Source: Oopsacas minuta (lineage: Eukaryota; Porifera; Hexactinellida; Lyssacinosida; Leucopsacidae). From it: a stretch of DNA of 64,000 bases. The translations under genes were made by a program, and so were the position numbers. The DNA lies in assembly GCA_024704765.1 (NCBI GenBank), contig JAKMXF010000014.1:35242-99241 (forward strand). The letters run 5' to 3'. Of the stretch, positions 33,430-45,483 are shown one piece after another. The notes beneath the pieces were generated by a model. That model was given only the letters and a program-made list of their open reading frames with translations. It had not been told where the DNA came from and ran no database searches. How positions within the stretch are numbered: position 1 is the first letter of the stretch; each line of letters begins with the position of its first letter.

Positions 33430-34791
33430 TCATGAAGGAGGAAAAAGTTTGGTGTAGACCTTCTTGAACGATTTTCTCAGCATCAGGATTGTACCATCTG
33501 GAAAAGTCAATAGTAACTCAGGAAGCAGACCACACCTCGACAATATATTCTGCACAACGAATAGAAAACTAGGTATATGATCTTCATAACTTCCAATCGA
33601 ATTACAATATTTGTCCTCAAGCGAGGTAATATTGGGAAATTTCGGAAAAATATCTTTGCATAAAATGTAATCGATCACTTTTCGAATCCAAGAATCGTGA
33701 ACAATAGCAGACCAGCCTAAAATGCTCCAATTCACGAATGTGAGAGGTATTATTATAATTGTGAAACAAATCAAGCGTTTTTCAAGATTACTCAACTTCA
33801 CTTTTTGCATAAAATGTTTGCGAAAACCAAGTGTTCTGTAATGCACAAGTAACAGGGTTAAAATTCCCATTGTAAACCCCATAGCGCCAGAAAGAAGTTC
33901 TAATATGGCATACGCTTGTAAGAAAACTTGATCGACTTCAGTATCAACAGAAATAAACTGTCTTTTATAAATAAAATATACCATTTGAGGCTGTTCGATC
34001 AATGTAAGGATTGGTATTATTCCTGAAAATATACAACAAATGACTATTTCCACTAACACGATTGTTATTTTAGTTTTTTTGCTGCTTCCTTTCATTAATC
34101 GTATTGGAAAGATGATAACAAGCATAATATTAAACAGACAAATGGACAGCATCGGTAAATTGAAAAGTACAACCGTTGTGAGCAATGTATTATACGCCAA
34201 ACCTCTATCTTTATATAGTATAGACACCTGTAGAATATTCAAGTCATCACGACCATTTGCGAAAAAGTATTTGGGTGGAAGCAAATCAGATAAAGTTAGA
34301 GATAAAGCAAGGCAAGTGATGGAGCATACCAAAAAGAAAATACAAATCCGGACGAAAGATGTATAAGCCTTTGTAATTATCCAAAACACTAGGTTAATAA
34401 TACTTAACAAACAGGTGAAACAGGAAAGTATCGATAGTAAGACTTGCTCAATAGTTTTACAAATCTCACCACATGGATGCCAATTAAACGGCATAATACA
34501 TAAAGACCCATAACTAATGTTATTGACTACACAACCAGGAATATATTGCGCTACTTCATCCAAAATCATAGTAGTTTGTCTGTCACGGATAGTTGAGTTT
34601 GCGTTTTCCGGCACTTGTACTTGGATAACATAAAGCGAGCGAATTCCGATAGCAAATATCCAATAAGCAACAAGAACTACAACAGATAAAACAGTGTAAA
34701 TAACTGTTTTAAATTTCAAAGGTATATTTAATCGTTTCCGAAAAATCACCGTTGAATTAATACAAAAATTTTTTCTACCAAAAGTAGTCAT
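33430..34791 (-). CDS. Unrecognised multipass membrane protein (about eight helices)
   Basis: Intact single-exon frame of 453 residues from the ATG at 34791. Hydrophobic helices are at about 28-52, 116-140, 146-170, 200-230, 242-265, 292-318, 340-362 and 405-430. The N-terminus is basic (RKRLNIPLKFK) and probably cytoplasmic, so helix 1 would act as a signal anchor, followed by a loop of about 60 residues with four cysteines (87, 98, 107, 111) and two sequons (NST, NIS). The last seven helices with connecting basic loops (RLMKGSSKKTK, HYRTLGFRKHFMQK) and a basic C-terminus could be a 7TM receptor-like unit, but I see no DRY, NPxxY, frizzled KTxxxW or GPS motif. Function not assigned. Confidence 0.65.
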   Translation of the reverse strand: MTTFGRKNFCINSTVIFRKRLNIPLKFKTVIYTVLSVVVLVAYWIFAIGIRSLYVIQVQVPENANSTIRDRQTTMILDEVAQYIPGCVVNNISYGSLCIMPFNWHPCGEICKTIEQVLLSILSCFTCLLSIINLVFWIITKAYTSFVRICIFFLVCSITCLALSLTLSDLLPPKYFFANGRDDLNILQVSILYKDRGLAYNTLLTTVVLFNLPMLSICLFNIMLVIIFPIRLMKGSSKKTKITIVLVEIVICCIFSGIIPILTLIEQPQMVYFIYKRQFISVDTEVDQVFLQAYAILELLSGAMGFTMGILTLLLVHYRTLGFRKHFMQKVKLSNLEKRLICFTIIIIPLTFVNWSILGWSAIVHDSWIRKVIDYILCKDIFPKFPNITSLEDKYCNSIGSYEDHIPSFLFVVQNILSRCGLLPELLLTFPDGTILMLRKSFKKVYTKLFPPS

Positions 34792-37168
34792 TATCAAAAT
34801 ACAAAATTCAAGTTAGCATAAATCGGGCAAACACACTTTTATAAGTGTTCAATGATTGATATATTCCTATTAAAATTATGTTGTCTATTCAAATGTGTAT
34901 TTGGCGTGAAACCTTCTGATAGCAATGCGTCACTATCGCCAAAAATCTGAATAAAGTGTATTGGAAAATATGGGAAATAATACAAGCCTTACTACTTGTG
35001 TGAATTCGATAAGAATTATAGGAGTGCGGATAATAAAATTTAAACTTAGATAGATAGATTGAATAATGATGTCTTACACCAGCTGTGCTTTATAGGGGCA
35101 CTGGTAAAGCTTGTATCATTTGTTGATTGGGTCAACAGGAATATGCAAAGAGTCTTTAAGTCCCAGTAATCGAGTTAAAATTTCCTGGCGTCACGGGGCC
35201 TTATTTACTAACAAAATTATTGCTTAAAGTTAAGGGAAACTCACAATATTCTAATTAGGTATTATTAACACTAAAGTTTTGCTAAGGTTTGGCAATAGTA
35301 CAGTCGCTTAAGTAGAAAAAGCTGCATGAACATTCATTTTACTCATAACTTCACACTTTCTGAGGTTGTTCCTCAACACAAATCATTCAATTTTGGAAAA
35401 TACAGTGAAAAATCCGTTAGTGAACACCTCTAAACAGCGAAAAAATTTCGGTCCCGAGAGTGATTACTATAGTAAGGTTTGACTGTATATATTGTACTTC
35501 CATGGTAGCAGGAAACGCTCCGGTTGGTTAGGTTAACCAGTCAATATTTGTACTGCTATTAGGAATAATTAGTCAATCGGGCCAATTTGGGGACTCAATA
35601 TATTTTGTATAGGTCAGTCAACCTGACCAATTGAAATCTGCTTAACTCGCTTGACTACAGTAGATTCCGCTATTCTGTTTAGGACGTAGGTCCTGACTTG
35701 GATTTAATACTTTTATCGAATAACTTCAAGCCCTTTCAAAACTTATTCGTTTTCTCGGCTTACAACGACGTACCGTGTATAACGAAATAAAACCTGATTC
35801 CAGAGTACTTTGTTTTAACTTTTAACCAAAGTTGAATTTAATATAATTTGAATTTTGATATTTGAATTCACATCTAGGGAAGAATAATACAATTTAGACT
35901 CTGTAATTAAGAATATTACAGGACCCGCGATACCAGTTCGGTTGCTCCGGTTTAACCGGAGAACTTTCTGGTGCAGTGAGTACTGAGTTACTCTACTTTA
36001 TCACTTTGGATAATGAGTAGAAATTTTAACGATTCTTGCTATCCTTATTGACAATTGTATAGTAAGACATTCCAAAATGTCAATTGGCGCTGTAAGCATG
36101 CTAGCAGACTAATTGTTAATAAATCCTTACCAGTGCTCGACAAATCTGGTGGTTCGATGGCTATAGCCACCAGACTTTTTCCTTAAACCAATAAAAAATC
36201 ATGTAATTTGGCTTTGTTATGCGAAGTGGTAGCTATGTTAGCCACCACAGAATTTCAATTTTGTCGAGGGCTGCTACTTATATACACAGATGTGAAAATC
36301 ATGAGCTATCTAGTGATTCATATTGACACTAATCTAAAAATAGATGTCACAATCATTTTAAAGACTATGTATATACATTTTGATCTCTTCCTTTACTCAT
36401 ACTTGCAAACTGTCCCAATTTTAGGCAGGAATCCATGTTCGGATAAGTGTTGAGGCTATTGTCCCGCCAAAATTTGCAAAGAACTTTAATCGTCCCGCCT
36501 TTTTGTAGTCCTGTCTAATGCAAATATGCTACATACCGCGAGTTCCCGCTATTTTCTGAATAACTATTCATAGAAGTTTTAAGCTGGAAATTTCTTTGAA
36601 ACATGAATTAAGACAAAAATTAAACAAATAATGATTTGTAAAAATCTATAAATAGAATATGTGAATATAGAATTAATCATAAATTAGTTTTAATTTCGTT
36701 TGATTTGGAATTATAATTATTTGGTATTATTCATGTATCAAATAATATCAAAGCTCAGTCAGGGGTAATAACCACGAATTCAGTATACATATTAATTCTG
36801 TACAAATATGAGTCTCAAGGTAGACACTTTGTGTTACTCATGCTGATGAACTGACACTTCTAAGTGCGGGCCAATTGACAAACACTTAGATAAATCCTAG
36901 AGTCAAATACGTATGTAGTAATGTCAAAGCTTAGCCAGCACAGAACTGTTAGTATCAGCATGCACCATGAGTAAGGGTACCAATCATTCGAAAATTGCAT
37001 GTAAATGGAAAAAACATGTGTAATATGTTATTAATTAATGAAAAGAAGTATAAAAATTATAAATATTTGTATAAACTATAAAATGAGAAAATAAGAAAAT
37101 GAAAAATGAGTAATATACTAATTGGATAAAGCAAGATTATAGGAAATACACTCAAAGTAAGGAAAATG
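34792..37168. other. Intergenic, repeat fragments
   Basis: Contains a partial copy of the ggggcctta foldback family from about 35207, and an inverted-repeat element at 36131-36273. Remaining sequence is AT-rich with no recognised gene; the frame at 36208-36453 lies partly in the repeat. Confidence 0.5.
36131..36273. mobile_element. Short element with gctcgacaaa termini
   Basis: Left end cagtgctcgacaaatc and right end ttttgtcgagggctg are inverted; subterminal ggtggttcgatggctatagc and ggtagctatgttagccacc are also complementary. About 143 bases, non-coding, MITE-like. Confidence 0.6.
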
Positions 37169-38368
37169 TTAATATTTCTGGAAACAGCCTTTATCTTCAA
37201 TGCCGCTATTCACACATATAATATTATCTGAGTTATCGAATACAATATCGTATAAGTAAGAGAGATGTCCTCTACCCAGAATATGTTTCATCACTCCTTG
37301 AGGTGAGAAGATACGGATATCGTTAGCAGTACTGTCTGTGATTAAGAAGTTCCCCTTCTTATCAATCGTGAAGAAGAGAGATGCTATCATTGGCTGTTGC
37401 TGTCCAGTCAGCTGTATAATATTCTGGAGAGTATAGTCTCTGTTGTAGCAGTAGATGGAGTTGTTGTTTTGAGATAGGATGTAGATTCTGTCAGAGAATA
37501 CTGTAATGTCTCTTGGAAGTTTGAGTTCTCCGGAGCCGAACTCTTTAATGAAGTTAAGATTAGAATCAAATATTCGAATTCTTTGTATACTACAATCACA
37601 GACATATATTAACCCAGCTTCATGACACAATCCTGAGATAGTTTTAAATCGTCCTGCTGTATTGCCTCTTGAGCCTGTTTCCTTTAGGAATTTTCCTGCT
37701 AGGCTAAACTTCAAAATAGACTCTTTAGCTCTATCAGTAACGAATACTTCCTCTTTCGACAGACATATACCGAATGGCTCCTTCAAGTGGTCAGTCCCAA
37801 AAGAGCGTATATAATTTCCTTCGGTATTCAACACTTGAATACGACTGTTGCCTTTGTCACAAATATACAATTCATTACTTGCTCAATCTACTGCCATTCC
37901 TCGGGGATTATTCAACTCTCCATTTCCATTACCCCTATTACAAACTTTAAGAATAGGGTTTTCCCTCCTCACGTATTCAGGAATGATTTCAAACAAATCT
38001 ATTTCATCCATGGTTTTACGAATTTTATCAGAGTAACAACGGAATTCAATAAATTCCAAGTTATCCACTTTTACCTTTTCAGCCATTTTCATTTCGATGT
38101 TTCTATCTAGTGTTTGTTTCATTATGTCTAGTAATCCTCCTACCAAGTTGCTAGTCATTGTAGTTAGATTTTGATCTTTGCATATTCTTAACTGTTTTAT
38201 TGCTTCCTCCAATTCTACATTCTTGTCGTGTCCTTCCTTCATTTTAGCGAGTCTAGACAGAAGACTATTTCTGCGATCTGACAGATATTGGTAAAGTTCA
38301 TCAAAAGTTCTTATTATTTCCATCTTCAGAGCTTCTAGCTTTTGATCGACATTGAAAACTGCAGCCAT
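37169..38368 (-). pseudogene. Coiled-coil NHL-repeat gene with an in-frame TGA
   Basis: One 400-codon frame from the ATG at 38368 to the stop at 37169, interrupted by a single TGA at 37883-37885 (codon 162), between PRGMAVD and ASNELYICD inside the first NHL blade. Upstream is a coiled-coil N-terminal half (EALKMEIIRTFDELYQYL, LLSRLAKMKEGHDK) and downstream the remaining blades (KEPFGICLS, LPRDITV, SYLYDIVFD). It is a more distant relative of the nearby family and lacks the NCLQFF ending, finishing CFQKY. No frameshift or other lesion is visible, so either a young pseudogene, a polymorphic null, a base error or a recoded stop. No hairpin suited to selenocysteine insertion was identified. Confidence 0.8.
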
Positions 38369-40687
38369 TTCTGTTCTAGAAATTCAAAATATTTGTGTGT
38401 ATATTTCTTGGGAAAATTATAAAATATGTCCAGCTAGCTGTCATTTCATTATTCGTACAATTTGTTTTCATTAAAACACGAATTAAACAACTTAGTTAAT
38501 AACCAAAACGTATGAAAATTCTTAGCAAATGCACTTGGAAGCAGGATGATGTAATCAGGCTTGTATCCAGGAGCGAAATTATAAAAAATTGTGTAGTTAA
38601 GAGCAAGAATATTTTGGGAGTTAGGCGCATGTCACACGCCAATTTTGGCCAATAATGTAATAATGGTAACAATCATAAAAGTCAATTGAAATGTATTATT
38701 GTTTATGAGATTAATCAGTTGAATTCATTAATATTGTAAAATTATTCAAAAGGTAAACTGTGTATAATTACAGGGAGGAAGCTTGATAAATGATAAGTAG
38801 GTTGAGTCCTAATACTACTGGTATTACACCTCTGGAATGTAGTATTAACCGTAGAATATGTAATGGATGTATGGTTTGATTAAAATTGAACTTTGATGTT
38901 TCCAAAATTCAAATAGTCTAGGCGCGTAAGTGAAATCGAGAACTCATTTAGACGCGCTACATATAAAACCTGGAAGAACCCTGGATGAATATCCAAGTGA
39001 CAAGCCTAAGATATACGATGTTTGTATTTACGTATGTAATATCAAATTATCAAGTGTGAATTAATTAAGTAATTAAATACAAAATTACAAACAATCAAAG
39101 GTAACAAACTCACGAAAAATATGTTGTTGATATCAACTTTTGCAATTTGTTGTTGTTGATAGTGTTGAAATGTTGTTGCGTTGTTGATTGATAATATATC
39201 GTGTGAATTATCAAATCATCTACAGACTATATCTTAGCTATGTGGTTATACAATAATACTTTCACTATCATATTTCAATTCATTTACTGTGTTGATTACT
39301 ATTACTTGTATAGTGGCTCAGTTCTAACAGAACTTTGTACACTCAATGCCGGTTATAAGAACATCGCCGGGAACTGGACATAATGTTCTTATATCCGATA
39401 AAATTCAATGGAGTAAGATACAAAAGATTCGGTAAATCGAGTTATGGTTCGTATAACCGGTGTTCTGTATATTTGGTTGTTTTTGCACTTTTAAATATTT
39501 GTGTTGAGTCTATTGTGCTATTCAACACGGGTATGTTCAGGGATAGCGGTAAGTGAATTTCAAACCACAAAATAGCTCTTTTACAGATATAATTAAATCC
39601 AAATTGAAATCAGTAAGTATGCAGAATTGTAGATAATGTACGTAGCTTTCTTTTGATTATGAATAATGTAAATAATTCATAAGTGGATTACTTTTCAAAT
39701 ATTTCCTGAATTATTCACATTTTCTTCACAAAATTATGAAGTCGAAAAGTTCTACAATTCCACTCTATAAGCTATTTATTCTAGAAAAACAACTTCTAAC
39801 ACAGTTTCTGGCATAGAATTAGCATTACAAATTGAAAGATTTGTAAATCATTGTAGGCTCGATTAATCATAAAAAACCAAACTAGCTGAAAAATGGAGAA
39901 ATAAATATATTTTGAATAATTAATGAATGAATTAACAGTTAAAACATTGAGATGAGAATCTATATTTCGTGTGTGAGATAGGTCTAAGATGTATTGAATT
40001 TCAACAAATACGCTACACATCCTCTCTTATACGGACAGTTCCGACTGAAAGGTACCCTGAACTTAGAATATGCCAAATCTAATAAATTACCATAACTCAA
40101 TTGTAGTCACAACTCATGCGTTTCTATCAAAATTATAATTGTCCTTGTGAATTGCTTAAGTTGATCGAGATATGTTGAATTAATTTTGGACTGACACAAA
40201 AGGTGCCATCTTGAGGGAGAAGCCCGGACCTTGTAGACTAGATCTCCGATGTTCGACTGTAATTTTAACCAAAAGGGAGAACTTCCAGTAGAAGATGGAG
40301 AGTTTAACATAAATGTTTATTTATTATTCGTATAACTTATTTTCTAATTCCTTTTAAATGAACTAATATTTCCCCAAAAACACGAGTAATTCTTGACAAT
40401 ATTTTATCCTGAGAGTTTGAGCAAGTTCTATCCTCTAATTTACTCAAAATGAAATACTTTCATAAACAACAATGAAAATGAAATTAGACTTTCTAGTTAT
40501 TACAAGAAATACGAAATATAAATAAGCATTTTAGTATAATATTGAAACCGAAATCTAAATAAAAAGTAATTAAAAGAATTATAAGCAATAATATTTATAC
40601 TATACTCATCTACGTATGGATACAACCCACTATCTCACCAGTATATATAGCAGATTATTGACAGTGAAGTATATACAGCACAATTAA
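38369..40687. other. Intergenic, AT-rich
   Basis: Holds one short palindromic element (39341-39415) and low-complexity gttgttgttg near 39123-39185. No gene is seen. The promoter of the 352-residue gene should lie just before 40688; a tatatata at 40642 is a candidate only. Confidence 0.5.
39341..39415. mobile_element. Short ttataagaacat palindromic element
   Basis: ggttataagaacatcgccgg followed by an inverted tgttcttatatccga; flanked by caatg words. Its reverse complement occurs with few changes at 44127-44190, so it is a dispersed family. About 60-75 bases, non-coding. Confidence 0.65.
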
Positions 40688-41746
40688 ATGGCTTATTATA
40701 GAAAGAATTATTCAGAAATTTCATCTTACCCAGCAAGTTCAGTAGCGTTAAAACAACAATTCAAAGAACAACTTGGTTTTTCGATCACTTCCATCCCTTC
40801 GAAAGATGTAACAGAAGCAATTAATCTATTCACAGAAGATTTGTCTAGTTTCTGTCAGGTAGCTGCTAAAGAACTCACAACTCTTATAAACTTGGCTATA
40901 TCCACGTGCAAAGCTACTCTTCCGGCTCCCTCCGGCAATACAAAACAAGTATGTCTTAAACTGCAGTTCCTCCCTAGCTCCTTCTCCTTCTCTTCTTCAC
41001 ATTCCATCGCTAGTAATACTTCTATACAGTCCAGTTTGTTCAGGCGTGATCAGCTGACTCTGCACGTGTCCAAGCTGATGAAGTTAGCCAGTGGATTACC
41101 TAAACATATAATCTACAAGAACGTTAGTATAAGCGCAGTTAAATGGGAGTATTGTACAGTGTTTGTGAACGTAGCATTGCCTGTGTTGCTGGGCTGTCTT
41201 GCTGTGAGAGGATATACATTCTCTCCCAAATGGAACGATACTGTCTACGAGAAACTGTTCAAGCATGCTCTTATCACTACAAGCTACAAACACGACAAGA
41301 TTGATCAAAGAATAAACGAATTGACTAACAAAAATGAATCTAGTGTGGGGATTAAACGAAACGTAACAAGGTCTAAACTGAGTTTGCCTACTGATCGTTC
41401 AGAAAGACTTTTCGTTGACGCAAAGCGTTCCATGAGTGTGAATATGACACAAGAACCCGCTGATTACACTGATAATGAACTATCGAACTTCAGTAAGAAG
41501 AATCTAACCATCTTACAGGGTGATGGAGCAGGATCTACATATCAAAACCCACAGAATGGTAGCAATATGGCTCTGATCGGTATGATGGAAATGCTAGGGT
41601 TTTCTATCAATAAAGAATCAATGAGAGTGAGAGAATCTCTGAAAGCAACTCTCTCTCTGCAAGAAGGAGAAGGATTAGAGTTCTGTTTAAAGTTCATTCA
41701 AAACTGCAAAAATGAACTACCAAAAAGAAAGGTCTCATCTGTATAA
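40688..41746 (+). CDS. Unrecognised 352-residue protein
   Basis: Intact single-exon frame with an ATG context aattaaATGgct. No family is recognised. Residues 1-90 look helical (SKDVTEAINLFTEDLSSF, AAKELTTLINLAIS); a conserved-looking hydrophobic core lies at about 150-180 (WEYCTVFVNVALPVLLGC), too polar in its surroundings to be a confident membrane span. Residues about 205-290 are polar with many Ser, Asn, Lys and basic patches, likely disordered, and the last 60 residues again look helical (SMRVRESLKATLSLQEGEGL). No signal peptide. A real gene is supported by length, codon regularity and absence of repeats, but the function is unknown. Confidence 0.65.
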   Translation: MAYYRKNYSEISSYPASSVALKQQFKEQLGFSITSIPSKDVTEAINLFTEDLSSFCQVAAKELTTLINLAISTCKATLPAPSGNTKQVCLKLQFLPSSFSFSSSHSIASNTSIQSSLFRRDQLTLHVSKLMKLASGLPKHIIYKNVSISAVKWEYCTVFVNVALPVLLGCLAVRGYTFSPKWNDTVYEKLFKHALITTSYKHDKIDQRINELTNKNESSVGIKRNVTRSKLSLPTDRSERLFVDAKRSMSVNMTQEPADYTDNELSNFSKKNLTILQGDGAGSTYQNPQNGSNMALIGMMEMLGFSINKESMRVRESLKATLSLQEGEGLEFCLKFIQNCKNELPKRKVSSV

Positions 41747-41907
41747 TAATTTAGTATTTTCGCCACTGCTTTATTTTAATTATATATTTACGCGCATTTG
41801 CTTTATAAATAAACACAATAGCTCAACTTTATCTATAATATTAAGATTATATTTAGATAATATTCAAGTACTATGGCCATACATACACTCTTCTATTAGT
41901 CTCTATG

Positions 41908-41925
41908 GAGAGAGAGAGAGAGAGT
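41908..41925. repeat. (GA)n microsatellite
   Basis: About nine uninterrupted GA units. Confidence 0.9.
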
Positions 41926-43294
41926 AGAATTATTTGTAGACCCATTGCCTCACCAACCCCACCCTCATTCACCCATTTATGAAGGCCAACAGTGGACCGA
42001 CGAAATTCCTACTCCTTATTACGTTTGAATAGGATTATCAAGTGTATATTAATCCCATTTTAGACTAGTTTGTTACCCATACTCGTATTGTATAAGTTCA
42101 ATCGTAGTTCAGTTAATTATGTAAAGATTCTAGGAATATGATGAGAGACATCCTTACAACCAACACATGATACTTATACTCCTAAACTTGTCCATATATA
42201 CAATACAGTATCTATCTACATCAAGGTACTTCCTCAGGAAGATAGAAAAGATTATTACGGATCAGATAATATTACCTATAATGACATCCTATTATTTCTG
42301 AAGTATTATACTAATAAATACACACGAGGATACACATGTTACTTATGAGTAATGTATTTCCATGAGTAGGCGTCCCAACATGAATTATTTTCATTTCAAA
42401 AACAAACCTACGCAGATGTATTAATTGGACAAATCTCTACATCGAATTACTGATCAGATTATAAATAAATTTTCGCAAAATTTCCCGTCTCTCATGTAAT
42501 TGGAGCCTCTTAAATATATTAATTTTGTTCTAAAAGGTTATTCTTACAACACATAGTTTCTACATCATTTAGGCGTTCAATCATGAGTCATATCAACCTG
42601 GCCTTATCTATGTATGAAGCATTTTCAGTATTGCAATATTACATCATTATGAAACATAAAATAATAGTTTGTTACTCGTATCAAGTATGTCATAAAGAAA
42701 GTATAACAGAAGCTGTTAATATTGCCATATCGAATATACGTATACCAAGTCATTCAATTGTTATTAGGTAAATGTATTATGCTGTAGTTATTCTAGTGGA
42801 AATCATGGTTATATCAGGTGAAATTTGGTTAGAAAGATATGAACGTGTATGATCCACCATCATAAGATTTATAGTTACCGATCTGTCGTAAGAACTATGA
42901 TAGTAATATTTAATCTTAATTCGTAACAATAGGAGGCCTATTGATTGAAATATATGGATACGGACCTGTTGCTGTACCAAAATCTTTTAGCTTCCGCCTT
43001 TCCTGTGATTGATAGTCATAGGATATTTTCTACAAATATCTCTATTAAAATAGTCATATAATTCATGAATCAAAATAAGAATTAAGAAAACGTAGCCTAT
43101 CACACATTTATATAGTGGAAGTAATACTGCAGAAAATCTATGCAAAAAATATAATTGAAGTTGGATATTTGGCTTGTCGGCAGGACGTGACTTTGTAGTA
43201 TTACGTACCAATCCTATGGCTTGGATATAATACTCAAATATGTTTAAAATTTAGAAAGCTAGTTAAAAGTGTGGTAGTATACGCATATACTATA

Positions 43295-43535
43295 GTACAC
43301 TAGAACTCAGAATAGAAGTACTCATTTTTATTCCCGAGGGGCACATCTTATCTGAGTTCTACAATATATAGTAGAATTCGGATAAGAGGTAGCTTCGGTT
43401 AGTAGGTATTTTCTCAAAAACTGATCTTCAATTTTGTACTAATTGTATAGGAAAAATATTCGGACAAGACGTACATCGGTTAGTACGTACTATTTTTGTT
43501 TCCCAAGGGATATGTCTTATCCGAGTTCTACTGTA
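43295..43535. mobile_element. Two adjacent pogo-like MITE copies
   Basis: Copy one (43295-43365) is short and degraded: tagaactcag at the left, ctgagttcta at the right. Copy two (43368-43535) has tagtagaattcggataag at the left and cttatccgagttctactgta at the right, with TA ends. Both match the element at 30332. Confidence 0.7.
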
Positions 43536-44126
43536 CCTAGTTAGAAAGTATATAACCCAAATATTTTGCCTACAGTAGAAATGACGTATTTCATGTATAT
43601 TTGAGAACACTACTAAGCCTTCTAGGAGAACTATATCTTGATAAATGGGTGAGTTGAGAGTAGACATAATATTGAGATGAATAACGGACATCATAGATTG
43701 AATATTTCTACAGTGTATGAATCATCAAAATCAAAAGAATTGATTTGTCCTCCTGAATAAATACACATTTCCTAATTTAGACAATTCTTTATAGTTATAT
43801 TAATTAATGATTCATAAATAAGATATATTATTCATAAAAGCAGCATTGCTTCCAACGCAGCTTGCAAAACGCTTAGTATCAGGCCAAGGCCCCCTCTTGA
43901 CACTCCTTATTTAGCAATTATGCTATCATCACATGCATGATCGTAGATTGAGTTATTAGAAGATTTGATTACAATATAATTTTATTCCCCTAAGCAAATC
44001 TAGCCTCATGTAAGCATTAAGAATGAAAACAAACCTCAATGTAACTTTACGTTTAAAATATACTGAGCAAACACTGATGGGCTACAAAGTGAGCCAATAA
44101 ATAATGATGTAGAAATATTCAGTAGA

Positions 44127-44190
44127 TGTCGGATATAAGAACATTGTGGTCAGTTCCCGACGATGTTCTTATAACCAGCATTGATTGTAT
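44127..44190. mobile_element. Short ttataagaacat palindromic element, second copy
   Basis: tcggatataagaacat at the left and atgttcttataaccagc at the right; reverse complement of the copy at 39341. Confidence 0.65.
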
Positions 44191-44526
44191 TAAGATTGTC
44201 TGCCAATAATGCACTACTACACACAGAAGATTCAAATATCAGACTATGGAAGAGTGCAATTATCAGCTTTAAGGTTCATATCTCACTTACATTAGTAAAA
44301 TTGTATAATGATGCATTTTTCACTTCACCCAATAAACTGACGTAAGATGTAGAGGTGTTGTTTGCCTATCCACTAACTGTATGTTTGAGATGCTTTCACA
44401 TAATACTTTGCTATTGTACAAGGACTATTACACATTTATTCAGCTGAGTTATTTACTTAAGCAAAAAATCAACTTGCATTTACCAGTACAGCATATACGT
44501 ACTCTATCACAATGTTGATGTATCAG

Positions 44527-44660
44527 CATTACATAAGAGCTCCTCATTTTTTGAGCGCGCTCCTGGCCTGAAAAGGGAGCGGTGCCCCAACCTCCGCTCC
44601 TCACATAGAAAAGGACCGCAGTCCGGCTCCCGCTCCTTTCATACTCTGTGCATCACAAAA
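44527..44660. repeat. gctcc-rich dispersed repeat
   Basis: Contains gctcctcattttttgagcgc, ggagcggtgcccc and cgctcctttcat. A related copy at about 53386-53525 has cctcattttttggagcgagg and aaaaagagcgcgctcctt. Internal gctcc/ggagc words are complementary. Confidence 0.55.
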
Positions 44661-44860
44661 AGGCATAACTTCAGATCGTACAATTTCAAAATTTTATCGA
44701 AATATCAGAAATACGTACGAGAAGGAATATCAGTATCATTAAGTGTAGTTATGAAAGTATAATATCGGTATCTGTAGAATAGCATTTCAACAGATACTGA
44801 TATTAGTTGGGGAAAATAGTCAAGAAGTAAGCTAAAAATAATTGGTATTATTGCAAATAC

Positions 44861-45483
44861 TTATGATATTCTGCTCACATTCCATTTCTGCATCTCTTCA
44901 TTCCATTTATATTGAATTCTCTCTGCCATCATCAGCGAGTTAGATTGATAGAATTCGAATAGAGTAGGCTTCAGGGTGTACATCACCTGATCTTTTGGTC
45001 TTGGAATAGGTTTACCGGTGTATGCCATTATCAATTCCCTCCTCTTCTCGAATAACTCCTGTCTAGTTAATTCTTGATCCTTTTTGGATTCCACAGGCGT
45101 GACAGCGCATAATTGAAGCTCAATACCTATGTTTCCCAACATTTATCACTTAGTTCCTCAGTTAGTTCTACCCTTCCTTGTATCCGTATTTGTTGTTGGA
45201 ATGGTTCCCAATAGAAGCAACAAGAAGCTAAAGGATTTTCTCTTAATTCCACTGCCTTTTGACTTAGTCTGCTAGTAAAGAAAGACAATCCTTCATTTGA
45301 GAAAAGTCTCATAATTAACATTCTACAAGAAGAATGTCCATCCGAAGTAGAAGTAGCGAAACAGAATGCATCTGCTGTTTTTATGTCAGAATGAGATTTG
45401 GCTTTTGTGTGCCAATCTTTGAAGAGCTCGAAAGGATCACTTACTAAGGAAATAGCTTCATATACACTTGAGTTATCTGCCAT
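44861..45483 (-). pseudogene. PNPO-like (pyridoxamine 5'-phosphate oxidase family), frameshifted
   Basis: Two overlapping frames of one FMN-binding split-barrel gene: 45127-45483 (from ATG at 45483) and 44861-45142. The first holds the family N-terminal half: DPFELFKDWHTKAK, SSCRMLIMRLF, GLSFFTSRLSQKAVEL and ASCCFYWEPFQQQIRIQG. It stops at CWET; the second frame resumes with IGIELQLCAV, aligned to the SQIGA region, and ends in a basic segment. The join needs a frame change around 45127-45142 and lacks several residues of the usual YFxSRPxxSQ stretch. The C-terminal substrate site RxHDR reads MMAER, losing the Arg/His pair of active enzymes. Either a decaying gene or a divergent paralogue with a sequence error; not a functional PNPO as read. 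Confidence 0.7.

Larger units (their letters stand above)
41747..44860. other. Intergenic with MITE copies
   Basis: Over 3 kb without a recognised gene. It includes a GA microsatellite (41908-41925), two pogo-like MITE copies (43295-43535), one ttataagaacat element (44127-44190) and a GC-rich repeat (44527-44660). Short frames at 42583-42771, 42987-43211 and 43428-43694 lack conserved features. Confidence 0.55.

Noticed and set aside
45127-45149. A 23-base GT...AG intron that would restore the PNPO-like frame
   Set aside because: Too short for a spliceosomal intron in an animal and would delete conserved barrel residues; a frame lesion is simpler.
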